Shown here: one piece after another, positions 18,956 through 29,555 of the stretch
Numbering within the stretch: the first letter of the stretch is position 1
Layout of the letters: each line of letters starts with the position of its first letter
Origin: Nitrincola alkalilacustris
GTDB lineage: Bacteria; Pseudomonadota; Gammaproteobacteria; Pseudomonadales; Balneatricaceae
Assembly (NCBI RefSeq): GCF_008973755.1
Contig: NZ_WBOM01000001.1
Coordinates: 124,001-188,000, forward strand
DNA length: 64,000 nucleotides
Direction: 5' to 3'
The notes under the pieces: model-generated
Databases searched by the model: none
Told to the model about the DNA's origin: nothing
The model's input: the letters and a program-made list of their open reading frames with translations, nothing else
Program-made: the position numbers and the translations under genes

Positions 18956-18975
18956 GCACTCACATGTCTGGCGTA

Positions 18976-19560
18976 TCAGGCATGTCCGGCATGAGCAGTC
19001 ATCAGTTGCAGATTGACACCCAGGACGGACGCAGCAGCCTGAAGTCGCTCCTCGGCTGGAATTTGGAACAGTATATCGGAATTTGCCGGGCAGCTTAACC
19101 AGCTGTTTTCGCTTAATTCCTGCTCCAGCTGTCCCGGACCCCAGCCGGCATAGCCCAGTGCCACCAGGAATTTATCCGGCCCTTCACCTATGGCGAGTGC
19201 TTCGAGTATATCGACAGAGGTGGTCAGGCTGATATCAGGTGTTACCGCATAGCTGGATAGCCACTTCTGACCTGGTTTATTGAGGTGTAGCACAAAGCCG
19301 CGATCCGTGTGCACAGGGCCACCGGCATAGACTGGGGTTGGCTTGAGGGCGAGGCGGGTGTAGTCCAGATCAATATGGTTCAGAAGATCGTGCACCATGA
19401 TACCGGTGGTCCGATTGATCACTATCCCCATGGCTCCATATTCGCTGTGATCACAGATGTAGGTAACCGTCCTTGAAAAGTGCTGGTCTGCAAGGTGAGG
19501 CATGGAAATGAGAAGCTGATCGCGCAGTGTAGTAGGTTCCTGCATGGTATTCACCAACAT
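18976..19560 (-). CDS. yqgE: YqgE/AlgH family protein
   Basis: A 194-residue cytoplasmic protein with the family block LADQHFSRTVTYICDHSEYG followed by GIVINRTTG, and 'ALGYAGWGPGQLEQEL'. AlgH was named from Pseudomonas alginate genetics, but the biochemical role is unresolved. The ATG at 19560 has an AAGGA seven bases upstream; a later Met at residue 6 is possible. It precedes ruvX. Confidence 0.92.
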   Translation of the reverse strand: MLVNTMQEPTTLRDQLLISMPHLADQHFSRTVTYICDHSEYGAMGIVINRTTGIMVHDLLNHIDLDYTRLALKPTPVYAGGPVHTDRGFVLHLNKPGQKWLSSYAVTPDISLTTSVDILEALAIGEGPDKFLVALGYAGWGPGQLEQELSENSWLSCPANSDILFQIPAEERLQAAASVLGVNLQLMTAHAGHA

Positions 19561-19581
19561 TGAGATCCTTGTATCTAAGCA

Positions 19582-20553
19582 TTAGTACACCTGGGCTCTT
19601 TTCTCAAACTTCCAGGTGCGAATTATCTCCAGAACATCCGTATTTTTTCTCATCTCGATCGTAAAGGGTTGAAAAGGTGCTGCAAGCTGCACAATACGTA
19701 TGGCGGCATCATCCAGTACCTGATATCCCGAGGACTGCAGTACTTCGATGTTCTGGACGCTGCCATCGGGTTGGATGGCAACCAGCAGGCGCAGACTTCC
19801 ATGCTGATTATTGCGCCTTGCCTCATCAGGATAGTTGAGGTTTCCGATAGACTCAATTCGGCGCCGCCAGTTATCCAGATACACAGCATCATCATGCTGC
19901 ATGGTGGAAGCGGCAGTCAGTCGCCTGACTCGCGGTCGCTTGGCCAGGTTTTGCTGTTCCATTTGCAGTTGTGCCTGAAGACTGGCGATCTCCATGCTGC
20001 GTGCCAGCAGTGACGTGGAGCCACCGCTGATGGTGGGTGGAGGTGTGCTGGCTGGCTCCAGTTGCTGCTGATCCGGTACCTGCTCGGGCTGCGCACTGGT
20101 AGTGGTGACAGTCGTTTCGGTGCCGGGCTGCTCTAATGGTACAGGCTCCGGCTCCGGCTCCGGTTCTGGCAGAGGCTCGGGGATCGGAACCGGCTCTACC
20201 GGCTCGGGTTCGGGGATTGGATCTGTGGGTATCTCAAGTGGTGATTGCTCGCTTGTATCCTCACTTTCCAGCGGTGCTTCTTCGCGGGTTGAGGGTGCTG
20301 CAACCTCCTCGCTGTCGCCGCTGCCGAGCTGATTGAGTTGTGCAAAGAAGTCGGCATTGTCCGGGGCTTCTTCAGCCACATACTGAGCCAGGGTGATATC
20401 AAGAGTGTGATCCGTGGTGGCAGGTTTGGGCAGAGTGAAGCCGACCGACAGAATCAGCAGGCCGTGGGCCGCAAGGGCAATAAACAGATTGAAGCCGAGG
20501 CGATTAAGCCCCGGCTCATTCCAGCTTATGTCAGCAGCTCCGTGAGATCTCAT
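19582..20553 (-). CDS. tonB: TonB energy-transducing protein
   Basis: The 323-residue protein has one N-terminal membrane anchor (about residues 18-38), a long Pro/Glu-rich periplasmic spacer (about 110-150, repeated P-E-P-E/V), and a C-terminal TonB domain (about 225-315) with YPDEARRNNQHGSLRLLVAI and 'APFQPFTIEMR'. It transmits proton-motive force to outer-membrane siderophore or cobalamin receptors. exbB and exbD, its usual partners, are not adjacent. The start overlaps the gshB stop by four bases. A GGCTCC triplet repeat in the DNA around 20144-20161 encodes part of the Pro-Glu spacer. Confidence 0.93.
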   Translation of the reverse strand: MRSHGAADISWNEPGLNRLGFNLFIALAAHGLLILSVGFTLPKPATTDHTLDITLAQYVAEEAPDNADFFAQLNQLGSGDSEEVAAPSTREEAPLESEDTSEQSPLEIPTDPIPEPEPVEPVPIPEPLPEPEPEPEPVPLEQPGTETTVTTTSAQPEQVPDQQQLEPASTPPPTISGGSTSLLARSMEIASLQAQLQMEQQNLAKRPRVRRLTAASTMQHDDAVYLDNWRRRIESIGNLNYPDEARRNNQHGSLRLLVAIQPDGSVQNIEVLQSSGYQVLDDAAIRIVQLAAPFQPFTIEMRKNTDVLEIIRTWKFEKRAQVY

Positions 20554-21503
20554 CTTTCACGCAATTGTTGCTCTATGCAGTTCATCAGATCCATGCCTAT
20601 GTTCAATCCAAACTGTGTATCCAGTTCACGGATACAGGTAGGGCTGGTGACATTGATTTCGGTCAGATAATCGCCTATCACATCCAGCCCGACAAACAGC
20701 AGCCCTTTTTCGCGCAGAACAGGTGCAACCTGTTCGCAGATCCAACGATCACGATCCGTCAGTGGGCGACCTTCACCACGCCCACCGGCCGCCAGATTGC
20801 CGCGAGTCTCGCCAGCGGAGGGAATGCGTGCTAATGCATAGGGAACAGGTTCACCATTAATCATCAGAATGCGTTTGTCGCCTGCAGCGATTTCCGGGAT
20901 ATAGCGCTGTGCCATGATCATCTGCTGACCATGGCGTGTCAGGGTTTCAATCACCACACCCAGATTCATGCCGTCGTCACCGATACGGAATATTGAGGAG
21001 CCGCCCATGCCGTCCAGAGGTTTGAAAATGACATCCTTATGTTCGGCATGAAAGCGGCGCAGCAGCGCGTCACTGCGGGAAACCAGCAGCGGTGGACAGC
21101 ACTGCGGGAAGTGCGTGGCGAAGAGTTTCTCGTTGAAGTCACGCAGGCTCTGAGTACGGTTGACGATCAGAGTACCGGCAGACTCCGCCATGGCGAGCAA
21201 CTGTGTGCTGTAGAGAAATTCATTGTCAAACGGGGGATCCTTTCGCATCAGGATCACATCCATATCACTCAACGGGCGGTTCTCATACTCACCACGGCTG
21301 AACCAGTTACTCGGGTCCATCGCGACTTGCAGTGGTGCCATGCTGGCTTTGGCGCTACCGTTTTCCAGAAAGAGGTGCTGAGGCTCCATGTACCAGAGCT
21401 CCCAGCCCTTCTGCTGGGCAGCATGAAGCATCGCCAGAGAGCTGTCCTTCTTGTAGCTGATGGCGTCAATTGGATCCATGACGATGCCAACTTTAATGCG
21501 CAT
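20550..21503 (-). CDS. gshB: glutathione synthetase
   Basis: ATP-grasp enzyme that joins gamma-glutamylcysteine to glycine. The 317 residues begin MRIKVGIVMDPIDAISYKKD, with ATP-grasp motifs VIFKPLDGMGGSSIFR, 'GDKRILMINGEPVP' and the C-terminal GLDVIGDYLTEINVTSP, which holds the Mg ligands. I start at 21503, preceded by AGGAA at eight bases; the in-frame extension to 21605 runs over the end of rsmE. Neighbours rsmE and tonB match Pseudomonas order, though the chemotaxis-like pil genes that often lie between gshB and tonB are absent. Confidence 0.95.
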   Translation of the reverse strand: MRIKVGIVMDPIDAISYKKDSSLAMLHAAQQKGWELWYMEPQHLFLENGSAKASMAPLQVAMDPSNWFSRGEYENRPLSDMDVILMRKDPPFDNEFLYSTQLLAMAESAGTLIVNRTQSLRDFNEKLFATHFPQCCPPLLVSRSDALLRRFHAEHKDVIFKPLDGMGGSSIFRIGDDGMNLGVVIETLTRHGQQMIMAQRYIPEIAAGDKRILMINGEPVPYALARIPSAGETRGNLAAGGRGEGRPLTDRDRWICEQVAPVLREKGLLFVGLDVIGDYLTEINVTSPTCIRELDTQFGLNIGMDLMNCIEQQLRER

Positions 21504-21561
21504 GTGAATGTTCCTGTCTGATTCGTTTCTGCGGCTGTTGGGAACCGGGTCTGAGTAAATA

Positions 21562-22290
21562 TTAACCCAGATCACCCCAAAGATACTGCAAAATTGCACT
21601 GGCAACGATGGGGGCCGTTTCGGTACGCATGACTCGTGGGCCGAAGCATACGGGGATAAACCCCTTGCTCTTGGCGAGTGTCACCTCATTCTCTGTCAGT
21701 CCGCCTTCGGGACCGATCAAGAGTGCGACAGACACGGGGCGTGGAAGGTTCCCCATGGGTTGTGTGTCGTGATGATGCAGGACCAGCTTCAGGTCCGCAT
21801 CGACCTGATCGAGCCAGTCCGCCAGTGGTTGTGGATGGGCGATGTCGGGGATCTGGTTGCGTTGTGATTGCTCGCAGGCACTGATGGCGATCTGCTGCCA
21901 GTGACGCTGGCGCTTGTCCTGGCGTTCGCTGGTCAACTTGACCTCGCAGCGTTCCGTGAACAGTGGAGAAATGACGGCGCATCCCAGCTCGGTGGCTTTC
22001 TGTACGGCGAAATCCATGCGCTCACCGCGAGACAGAGTCTGGCCCAGCTCTATTTTCAGTGGAGATTCCGCCGCGCGGACTTCGCGATGCAGAATCCTGA
22101 CACTGGCATCGCGCTTTCCGGCAGCGCTGATGCTGGCGTAATAGTCATGGCCATCACCATTGAACAGAATCAGTTCGTCGCCGACACGCAGGCGCAGCAC
22201 ACGAATCGCATGCTGCGCGGTGTTTTCACTGAGGCTTATCTCACTGTGCTCTGCCAGCGGCTGCGGCTCATGGAATCGTGGGATACGCAT
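21562..22290 (-). CDS. rsmE: 16S rRNA m3U1498 methyltransferase
   Basis: A 242-residue SPOUT-class methyltransferase with an N-terminal PUA-like domain (HAIRVLRLRVGDELILFNGDG-type segment) and the C-terminal knot: LLIGPEGGLTENEV and LGPRVMRTETA-like 'FGPRVMRTETAPIVA'. It methylates U1498 of 16S rRNA in the assembled 30S subunit. It starts five bases after metK, so the two are probably cotranscribed. Confidence 0.95.
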   Translation of the reverse strand: MRIPRFHEPQPLAEHSEISLSENTAQHAIRVLRLRVGDELILFNGDGHDYYASISAAGKRDASVRILHREVRAAESPLKIELGQTLSRGERMDFAVQKATELGCAVISPLFTERCEVKLTSERQDKRQRHWQQIAISACEQSQRNQIPDIAHPQPLADWLDQVDADLKLVLHHHDTQPMGNLPRPVSVALLIGPEGGLTENEVTLAKSKGFIPVCFGPRVMRTETAPIVASAILQYLWGDLG

Positions 22291-22294
22291 GAGG

Positions 22295-23515
22295 TCAGAT
22301 GCCGGCAGCTTTTTTCAGTGCGTCAGCCTTGTCGGTTTTTTCCCAGGTGAAGGCAGTGAAGTGTTCAGTCTGCTCAATACCATCCTGATCAATCCAGCTA
22401 TAGCTGGTTTCGAAAGGCTCCCGGCCGAAGTGGCCATAAGCTGCTGTCAGCTGGTACATCGGATGCAGCAGGTCCAGCATGCGGGTGATCGCAAAGGGGC
22501 GCAGATCGAAATGCTCTCTGACCAGTTCGATGATGCGCTCATCGCTGATTTTACCTGTGCCGAAAGTGTTGATCGACACGGAGGTCGGTTCAGCAACACC
22601 GATTGCATAAGACACCTGAATCTCGCAACGATCAGCCAGACCCGCTGCCACCAGGTTTTTTGCAACATAGCGCCCAGCGTAAGCCGCTGAACGGTCAACC
22701 TTGGAGGGGTCTTTACCAGAGAAAGCACCGCCGCCATGGCGTGCCATGCCACCGTAAGTATCGACGATGATTTTACGACCGGTCAGACCGCAATCGCCCA
22801 CTGGGCCACCGATGACGAACTTGCCCGTCGGGTTGATATGAAAACGGGTGGTGTCGCTGAGCCATTCCGCCGGGATCACCTGCTCGATGATCTCGCGCTT
22901 GACCATGCGACGCAGCTCTTCCTGATCAATTTCCGGGTCGTGCTGGGTTGAGAGAACGATTGCATCGACGCCGCAGGGCTTGCCCTGGTCATCGTAACGG
23001 AAGGTAACCTGACTCTTGGCATCCGGACGCAACCAGGGCAGCAAGCCGCTTTTGCGCAGCTGTGCCTGGCGCTCGACCAGGCGGTGTGCATAGTGGATGG
23101 GCGCAGGCATCAGGCTGTCAGTTTCATTGGTGGCGTAGCCGAACATCAGGCCCTGATCACCGGCGCCCTGATCTTCGGGATTGCTGCGATCGACGCCCTG
23201 GGCGATATCCAGACTCTGCTTGCCGATCAGGTTGATCACGCCGCAGGTTTCTCCATCGTAGCCAACTCGCGAGGAGGTGTAACCAATCTCCATGATCACG
23301 CGGCGAACCAGATCTTCCAGATCGACCCAGGCGCTGGTGCTGATTTCGCCGGCAACGATTGCGACTCCGGTCTTGACCAGTGTTTCACAGGCCACGCGCG
23401 CATTTTTGTCGCGTGCGATAATGGCGTCGAGTACGGCATCGGAGATCTGGTCGGCAATCTTGTCCGGGTGGCCTTCTGAAACGGATTCAGAGGTGAACAG
23501 AGAATATTCGCTCAT
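22295..23515 (-). CDS. metK: S-adenosylmethionine synthetase
   Basis: It forms SAM from ATP and methionine. The 406 residues begin [18 protein letters not shown] with the ATP-binding motif, followed by [12 protein letters not shown], the P-loop-like [16 protein letters not shown], and C-terminal 'AYGHFGRE'. The start at 23515 is chosen by homology; an in-frame extension to 23566 has no family similarity. It is divergent from tkt across about 270 bases. I looked for SAM or SAH riboswitch signatures in that gap and saw none. Confidence 0.96.
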   Translation of the reverse strand: MSEYSLFTSESVSEGHPDKIADQISDAVLDAIIARDKNARVACETLVKTGVAIVAGEISTSAWVDLEDLVRRVIMEIGYTSSRVGYDGETCGVINLIGKQSLDIAQGVDRSNPEDQGAGDQGLMFGYATNETDSLMPAPIHYAHRLVERQAQLRKSGLLPWLRPDAKSQVTFRYDDQGKPCGVDAIVLSTQHDPEIDQEELRRMVKREIIEQVIPAEWLSDTTRFHINPTGKFVIGGPVGDCGLTGRKIIVDTYGGMARHGGGAFSGKDPSKVDRSAAYAGRYVAKNLVAAGLADRCEIQVSYAIGVAEPTSVSINTFGTGKISDERIIELVREHFDLRPFAITRMLDLLHPMYQLTAAYGHFGREPFETSYSWIDQDGIEQTEHFTAFTWEKTDKADALKKAAGI

Positions 23516-23789
23516 TGCGGTTGTAATCCTTGAACTGGGTGATGACTTGGCAAAATGCTCGCGCAACAGAATACGAGCCGATTATGCGAAAAGGATCTAT
23601 TTTACCGGTACTGGACAGACTTTTCATAACTCTTGCAGGTGTTAATCATGAAAAATTTGCGATATTCATATGAAAATAGCTCTTTTGGTCGCAATTGTAT
23701 TTGAAGATGAGATCCAACTGCGAGAAAATTGGCGTCCGTTTTTAACCCGAACCAAAACCTCAAATGGGCCAGACCCAGGAGTTGATTGA

Positions 23790-25784
23790 ATGTCCTCTCG
23801 TCGAGAACTTGCCAATGCTATTCGTGCACTGAGCATGGATGCCGTACAGAAAGCCAAATCCGGTCATCCAGGTGCACCAATGGGGATGGCGGATATCGCC
23901 GAAGTGCTGTGGAACGATTATCTGAAGCATAATCCTGCGAATCCTGACTGGTTTGATCGTGACCGCTTCGTGCTGTCCAATGGTCACGGTTCCATGCTGA
24001 TCTACTCGCTGCTGCACCTGACCGGTTACGATGTCTCCATCGATGACCTGAAAAACTTCCGCCAGCTGCACAGCAAGACAGCCGGACATCCTGAGTATGG
24101 TTACTGTCCAGGCGTTGAGACCACCACCGGTCCATTGGGCCAGGGTGTCAGCAATGCGGTGGGTATGGCGATAGCCGAAAAAGTACTGGCATCCCAGTTC
24201 AACCGCGATGGGCACGACATTATCAACCACTACACCTATACCTTCCTGGGCGATGGCTGCCTCATGGAGGGTATATCCCATGAGGTCTGCTCACTCGCCG
24301 GAACGCTGGGCCTGGGCAAGCTGATCGCTTTCTGGGATAACAATGGCATCTCCATTGATGGTGAGGTTGAGGGCTGGTTCACGGATGACACGCCTGCGCG
24401 CTTTGAGTCCTATGGCTGGCAGGTGATTCGTGATGTCGACGGTCACGATGCTGAGCAGATTGCTGATGCCATTGAGCAGGCCCGCAGCAACACTGAACAG
24501 CCGACATTGATCTGCTGCAAGACCATTATAGGTTTTGGTTCACCGAACAAGCAGGGTAAAGAGGATTGCCACGGGGCACCTCTGGGCGAAGACGAAATTC
24601 TGCTGGCGCGCGAGCAGTTGCAGTGGCCGCATATGCCGTTTGATGTGCCGGGTGAGCTTTATGAAGACTGGAATGCTGTCAGCTATGGTGAAAAGGTTGA
24701 GCAGGAGTGGAATGAGCGCTTGAGTGCTTATCAGCAGGCATTCCCAGAGCTGGCTGCAGAACTGCTGCGCCGTCTGAAGGGTGAGCTGCCAGCAGACTTT
24801 GCTCAGCAGACGCATGCCTGGATTCGTGATGTTGCAGCCAAGGGTGAAACCATCGCCTCACGTAAGGCGTCACAGAATGCACTGAACTCTCTCGGTCCTG
24901 TTCTGCCTGAGTTTCTGGGTGGCTCTGCTGATCTGGCGGGTTCCAACCTGACGATCTGGTCTGGCTCGAAAGGGGTCAGCCGCGAAGATGCCAGCGGTAA
25001 CTATCTGTACTATGGTGTGCGCGAGTTCGGTATGAGCGCGATCATGAACGGTATTGCGTTGCATGGTGGTTTCATTCCTTATGGCGCGACCTTCCTGGTA
25101 TTCATGGAGTATGCCCGTAACGCCGTACGCATGGCTGCGTTGATGAAGCAGCGTGTGATCTTCGTTTACACCCACGATTCTATCGGTCTGGGTGAAGATG
25201 GCCCGACTCATCAGCCGATCGAGCAGCTTGCCAGCCTGCGCCAGACACCCAACATGGAAACCTGGAGGCCTTGTGATGCGGTTGAGTCTGCCGTGTCCTG
25301 GCAGCAGGCGGTAATGCGGACCGACGGCCCCAGTGCGCTGATCTTCTCTCGCCAGAATCTGCCACATCAGGCGCGCAATGATGACCAGGTGGCACAGATC
25401 GAGCGTGGTGGCTATATCCTGCGTGATACCGCTGGTACACCTCATGCGATACTGATCGCGACAGGTTCAGAAGTTTCACTGGCCATGGAAGCGGCAGAGC
25501 TGCTGGCGTCAGAAGGTAAGCAGGTGCGTGTCGTATCCATGCCCTGTACCGAACGCTTTGACAAGCAGAATGCGTCTTACCGTGATGCAGTGTTGCCTGC
25601 AGCGATCACGACACGAGTGGCAGTTGAAGCGGCTCAGGCCGACTTCTGGTACAAGTATGTCGGTCTCAATGGTGCCATACAGGGTATGAACAGCTTTGGT
25701 GAATCGGCACCGGCTGGTGATCTGTTTACACACTTTGGTTTCACTGCTGAGAACGTAGCTGCGAAGGTGCGCGCTCTGCTCTGA
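23790..25784 (+). CDS. tkt: transketolase
   Basis: Thiamine-diphosphate enzyme moving two-carbon ketol units in the pentose phosphate pathway. The 664 residues match the usual size. ThDP-binding [18 protein letters not shown] with the later NN (DNNGISIDG), the active-site [13 protein letters not shown], and the pyrimidine domain '[16 protein letters not shown]' are present. The start has an AGGAG nine bases upstream. Transketolase supplies erythrose-4-phosphate, the substrate of epd that follows after a terminator. Confidence 0.96.
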   Translation: MSSRRELANAIRALSMDAVQKAKSGHPGAPMGMADIAEVLWNDYLKHNPANPDWFDRDRFVLSNGHGSMLIYSLLHLTGYDVSIDDLKNFRQLHSKTAGHPEYGYCPGVETTTGPLGQGVSNAVGMAIAEKVLASQFNRDGHDIINHYTYTFLGDGCLMEGISHEVCSLAGTLGLGKLIAFWDNNGISIDGEVEGWFTDDTPARFESYGWQVIRDVDGHDAEQIADAIEQARSNTEQPTLICCKTIIGFGSPNKQGKEDCHGAPLGEDEILLAREQLQWPHMPFDVPGELYEDWNAVSYGEKVEQEWNERLSAYQQAFPELAAELLRRLKGELPADFAQQTHAWIRDVAAKGETIASRKASQNALNSLGPVLPEFLGGSADLAGSNLTIWSGSKGVSREDASGNYLYYGVREFGMSAIMNGIALHGGFIPYGATFLVFMEYARNAVRMAALMKQRVIFVYTHDSIGLGEDGPTHQPIEQLASLRQTPNMETWRPCDAVESAVSWQQAVMRTDGPSALIFSRQNLPHQARNDDQVAQIERGGYILRDTAGTPHAILIATGSEVSLAMEAAELLASEGKQVRVVSMPCTERFDKQNASYRDAVLPAAITTRVAVEAAQADFWYKYVGLNGAIQGMNSFGESAPAGDLFTHFGFTAENVAAKVRALL

Positions 25785-25807
25785 TCCATTTGATCCGCAC
25801 ACGACAG

Positions 25808-25852
25808 AAGAGGGGCAGCTGAAGAGGTATCAGAAGCTGATCCCTCTTTTTA
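25808..25852 (+). terminator. rho-independent terminator after tkt
   Basis: Stem AAGAGGG (25808-25814) pairs with CCCTCTT (25842-25848), continued by CAGCT (25816-25820) with AGCTG (25835-25839), and the right arm runs into a T tract at 25847-25851. It separates tkt from epd. Confidence 0.75.
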
Positions 25853-25865
25853 TCTGGACACACTG

Positions 25866-26882
25866 ATGAGCTTTCGTATTGCAATCAATGGTTATGGCAG
25901 GATCGGGCAGAGTGTGCTGCGTGCCATCTATGAGGGTGGCTGGCAGTCACAGTTTAAGGTGGTGGCACTCAATGAACTGTCGGACATTGCTACCGTTGCC
26001 TATCTGACCCGCTACGACACGACCCATGGTCGCTTTCCCCTGCCTATTACGCAGGATGGTGACCACCTGCTGATCGCCAATGACCGGATTCAGGTGCTCA
26101 ATGAGAGCGATCCGGCGCGTTTACCCTGGGGGGAGTTGGAAATCGACCTGGTGCTTGAGTGTTCGGGAGCCTTCTCCAACCGGGCCATGGCGATGCAGCA
26201 TATCCAGAGTGGAGCAAAACGTTTGCTCTTTTCACAGCCGGCTGAAGCCGACGTGGATGCAACCATCGTGTATGGTTACAACCATGAGCAACTGAAGCCT
26301 GCGCACAAGATCGTATCGGCGGCCTCCTGTACCACCAATTGCATCATTCCGGTTCTGGATCTGCTGGATCGTGCCTTTGGCATAGAAAACGGCGTGACCA
26401 CGACCATCCACTCCGCGATGAATGATCAGCCGGTGATTGACAGCTACCATCGCACGGACCTGCGTCTGACTCGCAGCGCGCTGCAATCCATCATCCCGGT
26501 AGACACAGGGCTGGATCGTGGTATTGATCGACTGCTGCCGCATCTGGCAGGACGTTTCCAGTGTTTGCATGTCAGGGTACCGACCATCAATGTGTCACTG
26601 ATGGATATGTCGATCAATCTGGGTCGTGATACCAGTGTTGCAGAAGTGAACGAGTTGCTCCGGAATGCCTCTGAAGGCGCTTTGCAGGGGCTGTTGGGGT
26701 ATACGGAAGAGCCGCATGCGTCGGTTGATTTCAATCGTGATGCACGCTCGGGGGTGGTGGATGGCACCCAGACACGTGTATCAGGTGGACGACTGCTGAA
26801 GCTTATGTGCTGGTTTGATAACGAATGGGCCTACGCCAACCGAATGCTGGATGTGGCCGGTTACTGGCTGCAGACGCGCTAG
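25866..26882 (+). CDS. epd: erythrose-4-phosphate dehydrogenase (GAPDH family)
   Basis: A 338-residue member of the GAPDH family with the Rossmann start [16 protein letters not shown] and catalytic Cys in [13 protein letters not shown]. Several segments match Epd better than GapA: '[20 protein letters not shown]', [14 protein letters not shown], and the order epd-pgk-fba, as in E. coli. Epd makes 4-phosphoerythronate for pyridoxal phosphate synthesis; a residual glycolytic or gluconeogenic GAPDH role cannot be excluded, because no other gap gene is in view. Confidence 0.88.
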   Translation: MSFRIAINGYGRIGQSVLRAIYEGGWQSQFKVVALNELSDIATVAYLTRYDTTHGRFPLPITQDGDHLLIANDRIQVLNESDPARLPWGELEIDLVLECSGAFSNRAMAMQHIQSGAKRLLFSQPAEADVDATIVYGYNHEQLKPAHKIVSAASCTTNCIIPVLDLLDRAFGIENGVTTTIHSAMNDQPVIDSYHRTDLRLTRSALQSIIPVDTGLDRGIDRLLPHLAGRFQCLHVRVPTINVSLMDMSINLGRDTSVAEVNELLRNASEGALQGLLGYTEEPHASVDFNRDARSGVVDGTQTRVSGGRLLKLMCWFDNEWAYANRMLDVAGYWLQTR

Positions 26883-26934
26883 AATTTTAATAACTATTTT
26901 AAAAACAATTTTAAAACAAGCAGGGCTTATCTTT

Positions 26935-28104
26935 ATGAGCGTACTGAAAATGACAGATCTGGATCTGAGCGGAAAGCGTGTGCTGATCCGTGAAGATCTC
27001 AATGTTCCGGTAAAAGATGGCAAAGTGACCTCCGATGCGCGTATCCGTGCAGCCTTGCCAACCATCGAACTGGCACTGAAAGCGGGCGCCAGTGTGATGG
27101 TGATGTCTCACCTCGGGCGTCCGGTGGAGGGTGAATACGATGATCAGTACTCATTGTCTCCGGTGGCTGAGCACCTGTCCGGTTTGCTGCAGCGTCCCGT
27201 GCCGTTGATCCGTAACTGGCTGGAGGGTAACTTCCAGGTGGGAGCCGGCGAGATTGTGCTGCTTGAAAACGTGCGCTTCAATGCCGGAGAAAAAAAGGAT
27301 GATGAGGCGCTGTCACGCAAAATGGCGGCCCTGTGTGATATTTATGTGATGGATGCCTTTGGTACAGCTCACCGTGCGCAGGCTTCTACCCACGGGGTTG
27401 CGCGCTTTGCCGATTTAGCCTGTGCCGGTCCTCTGCTGGCGAATGAGCTGGAGGCGCTGGAAAAAGCTCTGGCGACACCGGCACAGCCTCTGCTGGCTAT
27501 TGTTGGTGGCTCCAAGGTTTCAACCAAGTTGGAAGTGCTGGGCGCTTTGTCCGACAAGTGCGATCAGTTGATTCTGGGTGGCGGGATAGCTAACACTTTC
27601 CTGGCTGCGGCCGGTAAACCGGTCGGTAAGTCGCTTTACGAGCCGGATCTGATTCCAGTGGCCAAGGCGCTGATGGAGAAGGTGAGTATCCCCCTGCCTG
27701 AAGATGTAGTGGTAGCGACAGAGTTTGCCGAAACAGCTGAAGCAACGATCAAGTCGGTCGATGATGTCTCAGAAAATGATATGATTCTGGATATCGGCCC
27801 TCGTTCAGCAGAGAAGCTGGCCGAACTGCTGAAAAATGCAGGCACTATCATCTGGAATGGTCCGGTGGGCGTGTTCGAGTTTGATCAGTTTGGTGAAGGC
27901 ACCCGGGTTATTGCCATGGCGATTGCCGACAACCAGGGTTTCTCGATTGCCGGAGGCGGCGATACTCTGGCAGCGGTGGATAAGTATGGGATTGCGGATC
28001 GAGTATCCTACATATCAACAGGCGGTGGCGCTTTCCTTGAGTTTGTCGAGGGTAAGGTACTGCCAGCGGTAGCAATGCTGGAACAGCGTGCTGCCAGCAA
28101 GTAA
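26935..28104 (+). CDS. pgk: phosphoglycerate kinase
   Basis: It transfers phosphate between 1,3-bisphosphoglycerate and ADP. The 389 residues open [20 protein letters not shown], matching E. coli Pgk, with RxDLN-type substrate motif [17 protein letters not shown], '[12 protein letters not shown]' and C-terminal nucleotide loop '[15 protein letters not shown]'. The start was set at 26935 by homology; the in-frame extension to 26815 is the end of epd. The 52 bases upstream are very AT-rich. Confidence 0.96.
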   Translation: MSVLKMTDLDLSGKRVLIREDLNVPVKDGKVTSDARIRAALPTIELALKAGASVMVMSHLGRPVEGEYDDQYSLSPVAEHLSGLLQRPVPLIRNWLEGNFQVGAGEIVLLENVRFNAGEKKDDEALSRKMAALCDIYVMDAFGTAHRAQASTHGVARFADLACAGPLLANELEALEKALATPAQPLLAIVGGSKVSTKLEVLGALSDKCDQLILGGGIANTFLAAAGKPVGKSLYEPDLIPVAKALMEKVSIPLPEDVVVATEFAETAEATIKSVDDVSENDMILDIGPRSAEKLAELLKNAGTIIWNGPVGVFEFDQFGEGTRVIAMAIADNQGFSIAGGGDTLAAVDKYGIADRVSYISTGGGAFLEFVEGKVLPAVAMLEQRAASK

Positions 28105-28129
28105 TGAACCAGAAATCTGAGGGAAAAAC

Positions 28130-29194
28130 ATGGCTCTGATCTCAATGCGTCAGTTGCTCGACCATGCAGCTGAATATGGCTACGGAATTCCGGCATTTAA
28201 TGTCAATAACCTGGAGCAGATGCGGGCGATCATGGAGGCGGCTGCCAAAACCGATTCCCCGGTGATCGTTCAGGCATCGGCCGGCGCGCGCAAATATGCC
28301 GGTTCCAACTTTCTGAAACACATGATTCTGGCGGCGATTGAGGAGTTTCCACATATCCCTGTCTGCATGCATCAGGATCACGGTACCAGCCCTGCAGTCT
28401 GTCAGCGCTCCATTGCGCTGGGCTTCTCATCGGTGATGATGGATGGGTCACTTGGTGAGGATGGTAAAACGCCGACAGACTACGATTACAATGTCGATGT
28501 GACCCGTCGAACGGTCGAGATGGCGCATGCCTGTGGCGTCTCGGTTGAGGGTGAACTGGGCTGTCTGGGATCGCTGGAGACCGGGCAGGCGGGTGAAGAG
28601 GACGGTATCGGAGCTGAAGGTACGCTGACCCATGATCAGATGCTGACCGATCCCGATGAGGCTGCAGAGTTCGTCAAGGCTACTCAAGTGGATGCACTGG
28701 CGATTGCGTGCGGTACTTCACACGGTGCCTACAAGTTCTCTCGTCCACCGACTGGCGATATTCTGGCGATCGATCGTATCAAGGCTATCCACAATCGGAT
28801 TCCTGAAACCCACCTCGTGATGCATGGTTCATCTTCCGTGCCGCAGGAGTGGCTGAAGGTGATCAATGAGTATGGTGGTGAGATTCCCGAAACCTATGGG
28901 GTACCGGTTGAGCAGATCGTCGAAGGTATCAAATATGGCGTGCGCAAGGTCAATATCGATACTGACCTGCGTCTGGCCTCAACAGGGGCTGTGCGTCGTT
29001 TCATGGCTCAGAACCCATCCGAATTTGATCCTCGCAAGTTCCTGATGGAAACGATCAAGGCGATGAGCGAGATCTGTGTTGATCGTTACGAAGCCTTCGG
29101 TACGGCCGGACATGCCAGCAAAATCCGCGCACTGTCGCTGGAGACCATGGCTGATCTTTATGAATCAGGCAAGTTGAACGCCAAAATCAACTGA
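28130..29194 (+). CDS. fba: class II fructose-1,6-bisphosphate aldolase
   Basis: Zinc-dependent aldolase of the lower glycolytic/gluconeogenic trunk. The 354 residues are of the CbbA/Pseudomonas-type rather than the E. coli FbaA type. Zinc ligands lie in [21 protein letters not shown], and '[14 protein letters not shown]'; the phosphate-binding '[14 protein letters not shown]' is near residue 270. It follows pgk by 25 bases, and a hairpin at 29206-29230 ends the transcript. Confidence 0.95.
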   Translation: MALISMRQLLDHAAEYGYGIPAFNVNNLEQMRAIMEAAAKTDSPVIVQASAGARKYAGSNFLKHMILAAIEEFPHIPVCMHQDHGTSPAVCQRSIALGFSSVMMDGSLGEDGKTPTDYDYNVDVTRRTVEMAHACGVSVEGELGCLGSLETGQAGEEDGIGAEGTLTHDQMLTDPDEAAEFVKATQVDALAIACGTSHGAYKFSRPPTGDILAIDRIKAIHNRIPETHLVMHGSSSVPQEWLKVINEYGGEIPETYGVPVEQIVEGIKYGVRKVNIDTDLRLASTGAVRRFMAQNPSEFDPRKFLMETIKAMSEICVDRYEAFGTAGHASKIRALSLETMADLYESGKLNAKIN

Positions 29195-29205
29195 TTATCC
29201 CTTTA

Positions 29206-29257
29206 GACTGGCGGGTTATGCCCGCTGGTCTCTCTCCTTGTGATTCTCTTTTTTTAT
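29206..29257 (+). terminator. terminator-like hairpin after fba
   Basis: A 10-bp stem (29206-29215 with 29221-29230, two G-T wobbles, loop TTATG) is followed by pyrimidine-rich sequence and, after about 20 bases, by a run of seven T. The T tract is not directly adjacent, so strength is uncertain. Confidence 0.5.
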
Positions 29258-29459
29258 CATCCCTGCATCTGATGTATCGGTTGTGCCTGTTTTCGGGGCT
29301 TTTTTGTTTTGCGGTGCACCATTCTTGTACTTTTTTTACAAATAGAGGTGTATTTTCATCATCAGATGCGCTAATTTCTTATTAGCTTCATTCACTAAGA
29401 ATAAGTAGAAAAGCTGCATGAATGCTCGTTTCAGGTTTGCCGAAGCGGATCGTAAGAAT

Positions 29460-29476
29460 CTGGCCCGGTAATTGCT
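29460..29476 (+). promoter_or_regulatory. sigma-54 promoter for aapJQMP
   Basis: CTGGCCCGGTAATTGCT matches the sigma-54 consensus: GG of the -24 box (29462-29463) and GC of the -12 box (29474-29475) are exactly 10 bases apart, with TTGC intact. Transcription would begin near 29487, leaving a leader of about 70 bases. The rest of the 361-base gap 29195-29555 is AT-rich, fits an activator-binding region, and holds the fba hairpin. Confidence 0.75.
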
Positions 29477-29497
29477 AACTGTTATGCGAGTGTTTAT

Positions 29498-29519
29498 GCG
29501 CAACACTATCCTGTTGCGT
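29498..29519 (+). other. hairpin in the aapJ leader
   Basis: GCGCAAC (29498-29504) pairs with GTTGCGT (29513-29519) over an 8-base loop, with one G-T wobble. It would be inside the mRNA leader that starts at the sigma-54 promoter, and could affect stability. No T tract follows. Confidence 0.4.
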
Positions 29520-29555
29520 AAAAACAATAATATAAAAAGTCATGGGAGATATGGC

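Noticed and set aside
20144-20170. Short GGCTCC tandem repeats
   Set aside because: They encode the Pro-Glu spacer of TonB in the opposite strand and are not a CRISPR or intergenic repeat.
23548-23562. Sigma-54-like sequence TGGCAAAATGCTCGC between metK and tkt
   Set aside because: GG-N10-GC spacing fits, but the -12 element lacks TTGC and the site lies in the early upstream region of metK; housekeeping transketolase is not an expected target.
23516-23789. Possible SAM or SAH riboswitch before metK
   Set aside because: No conserved class motif or convincing terminator structure could be found.
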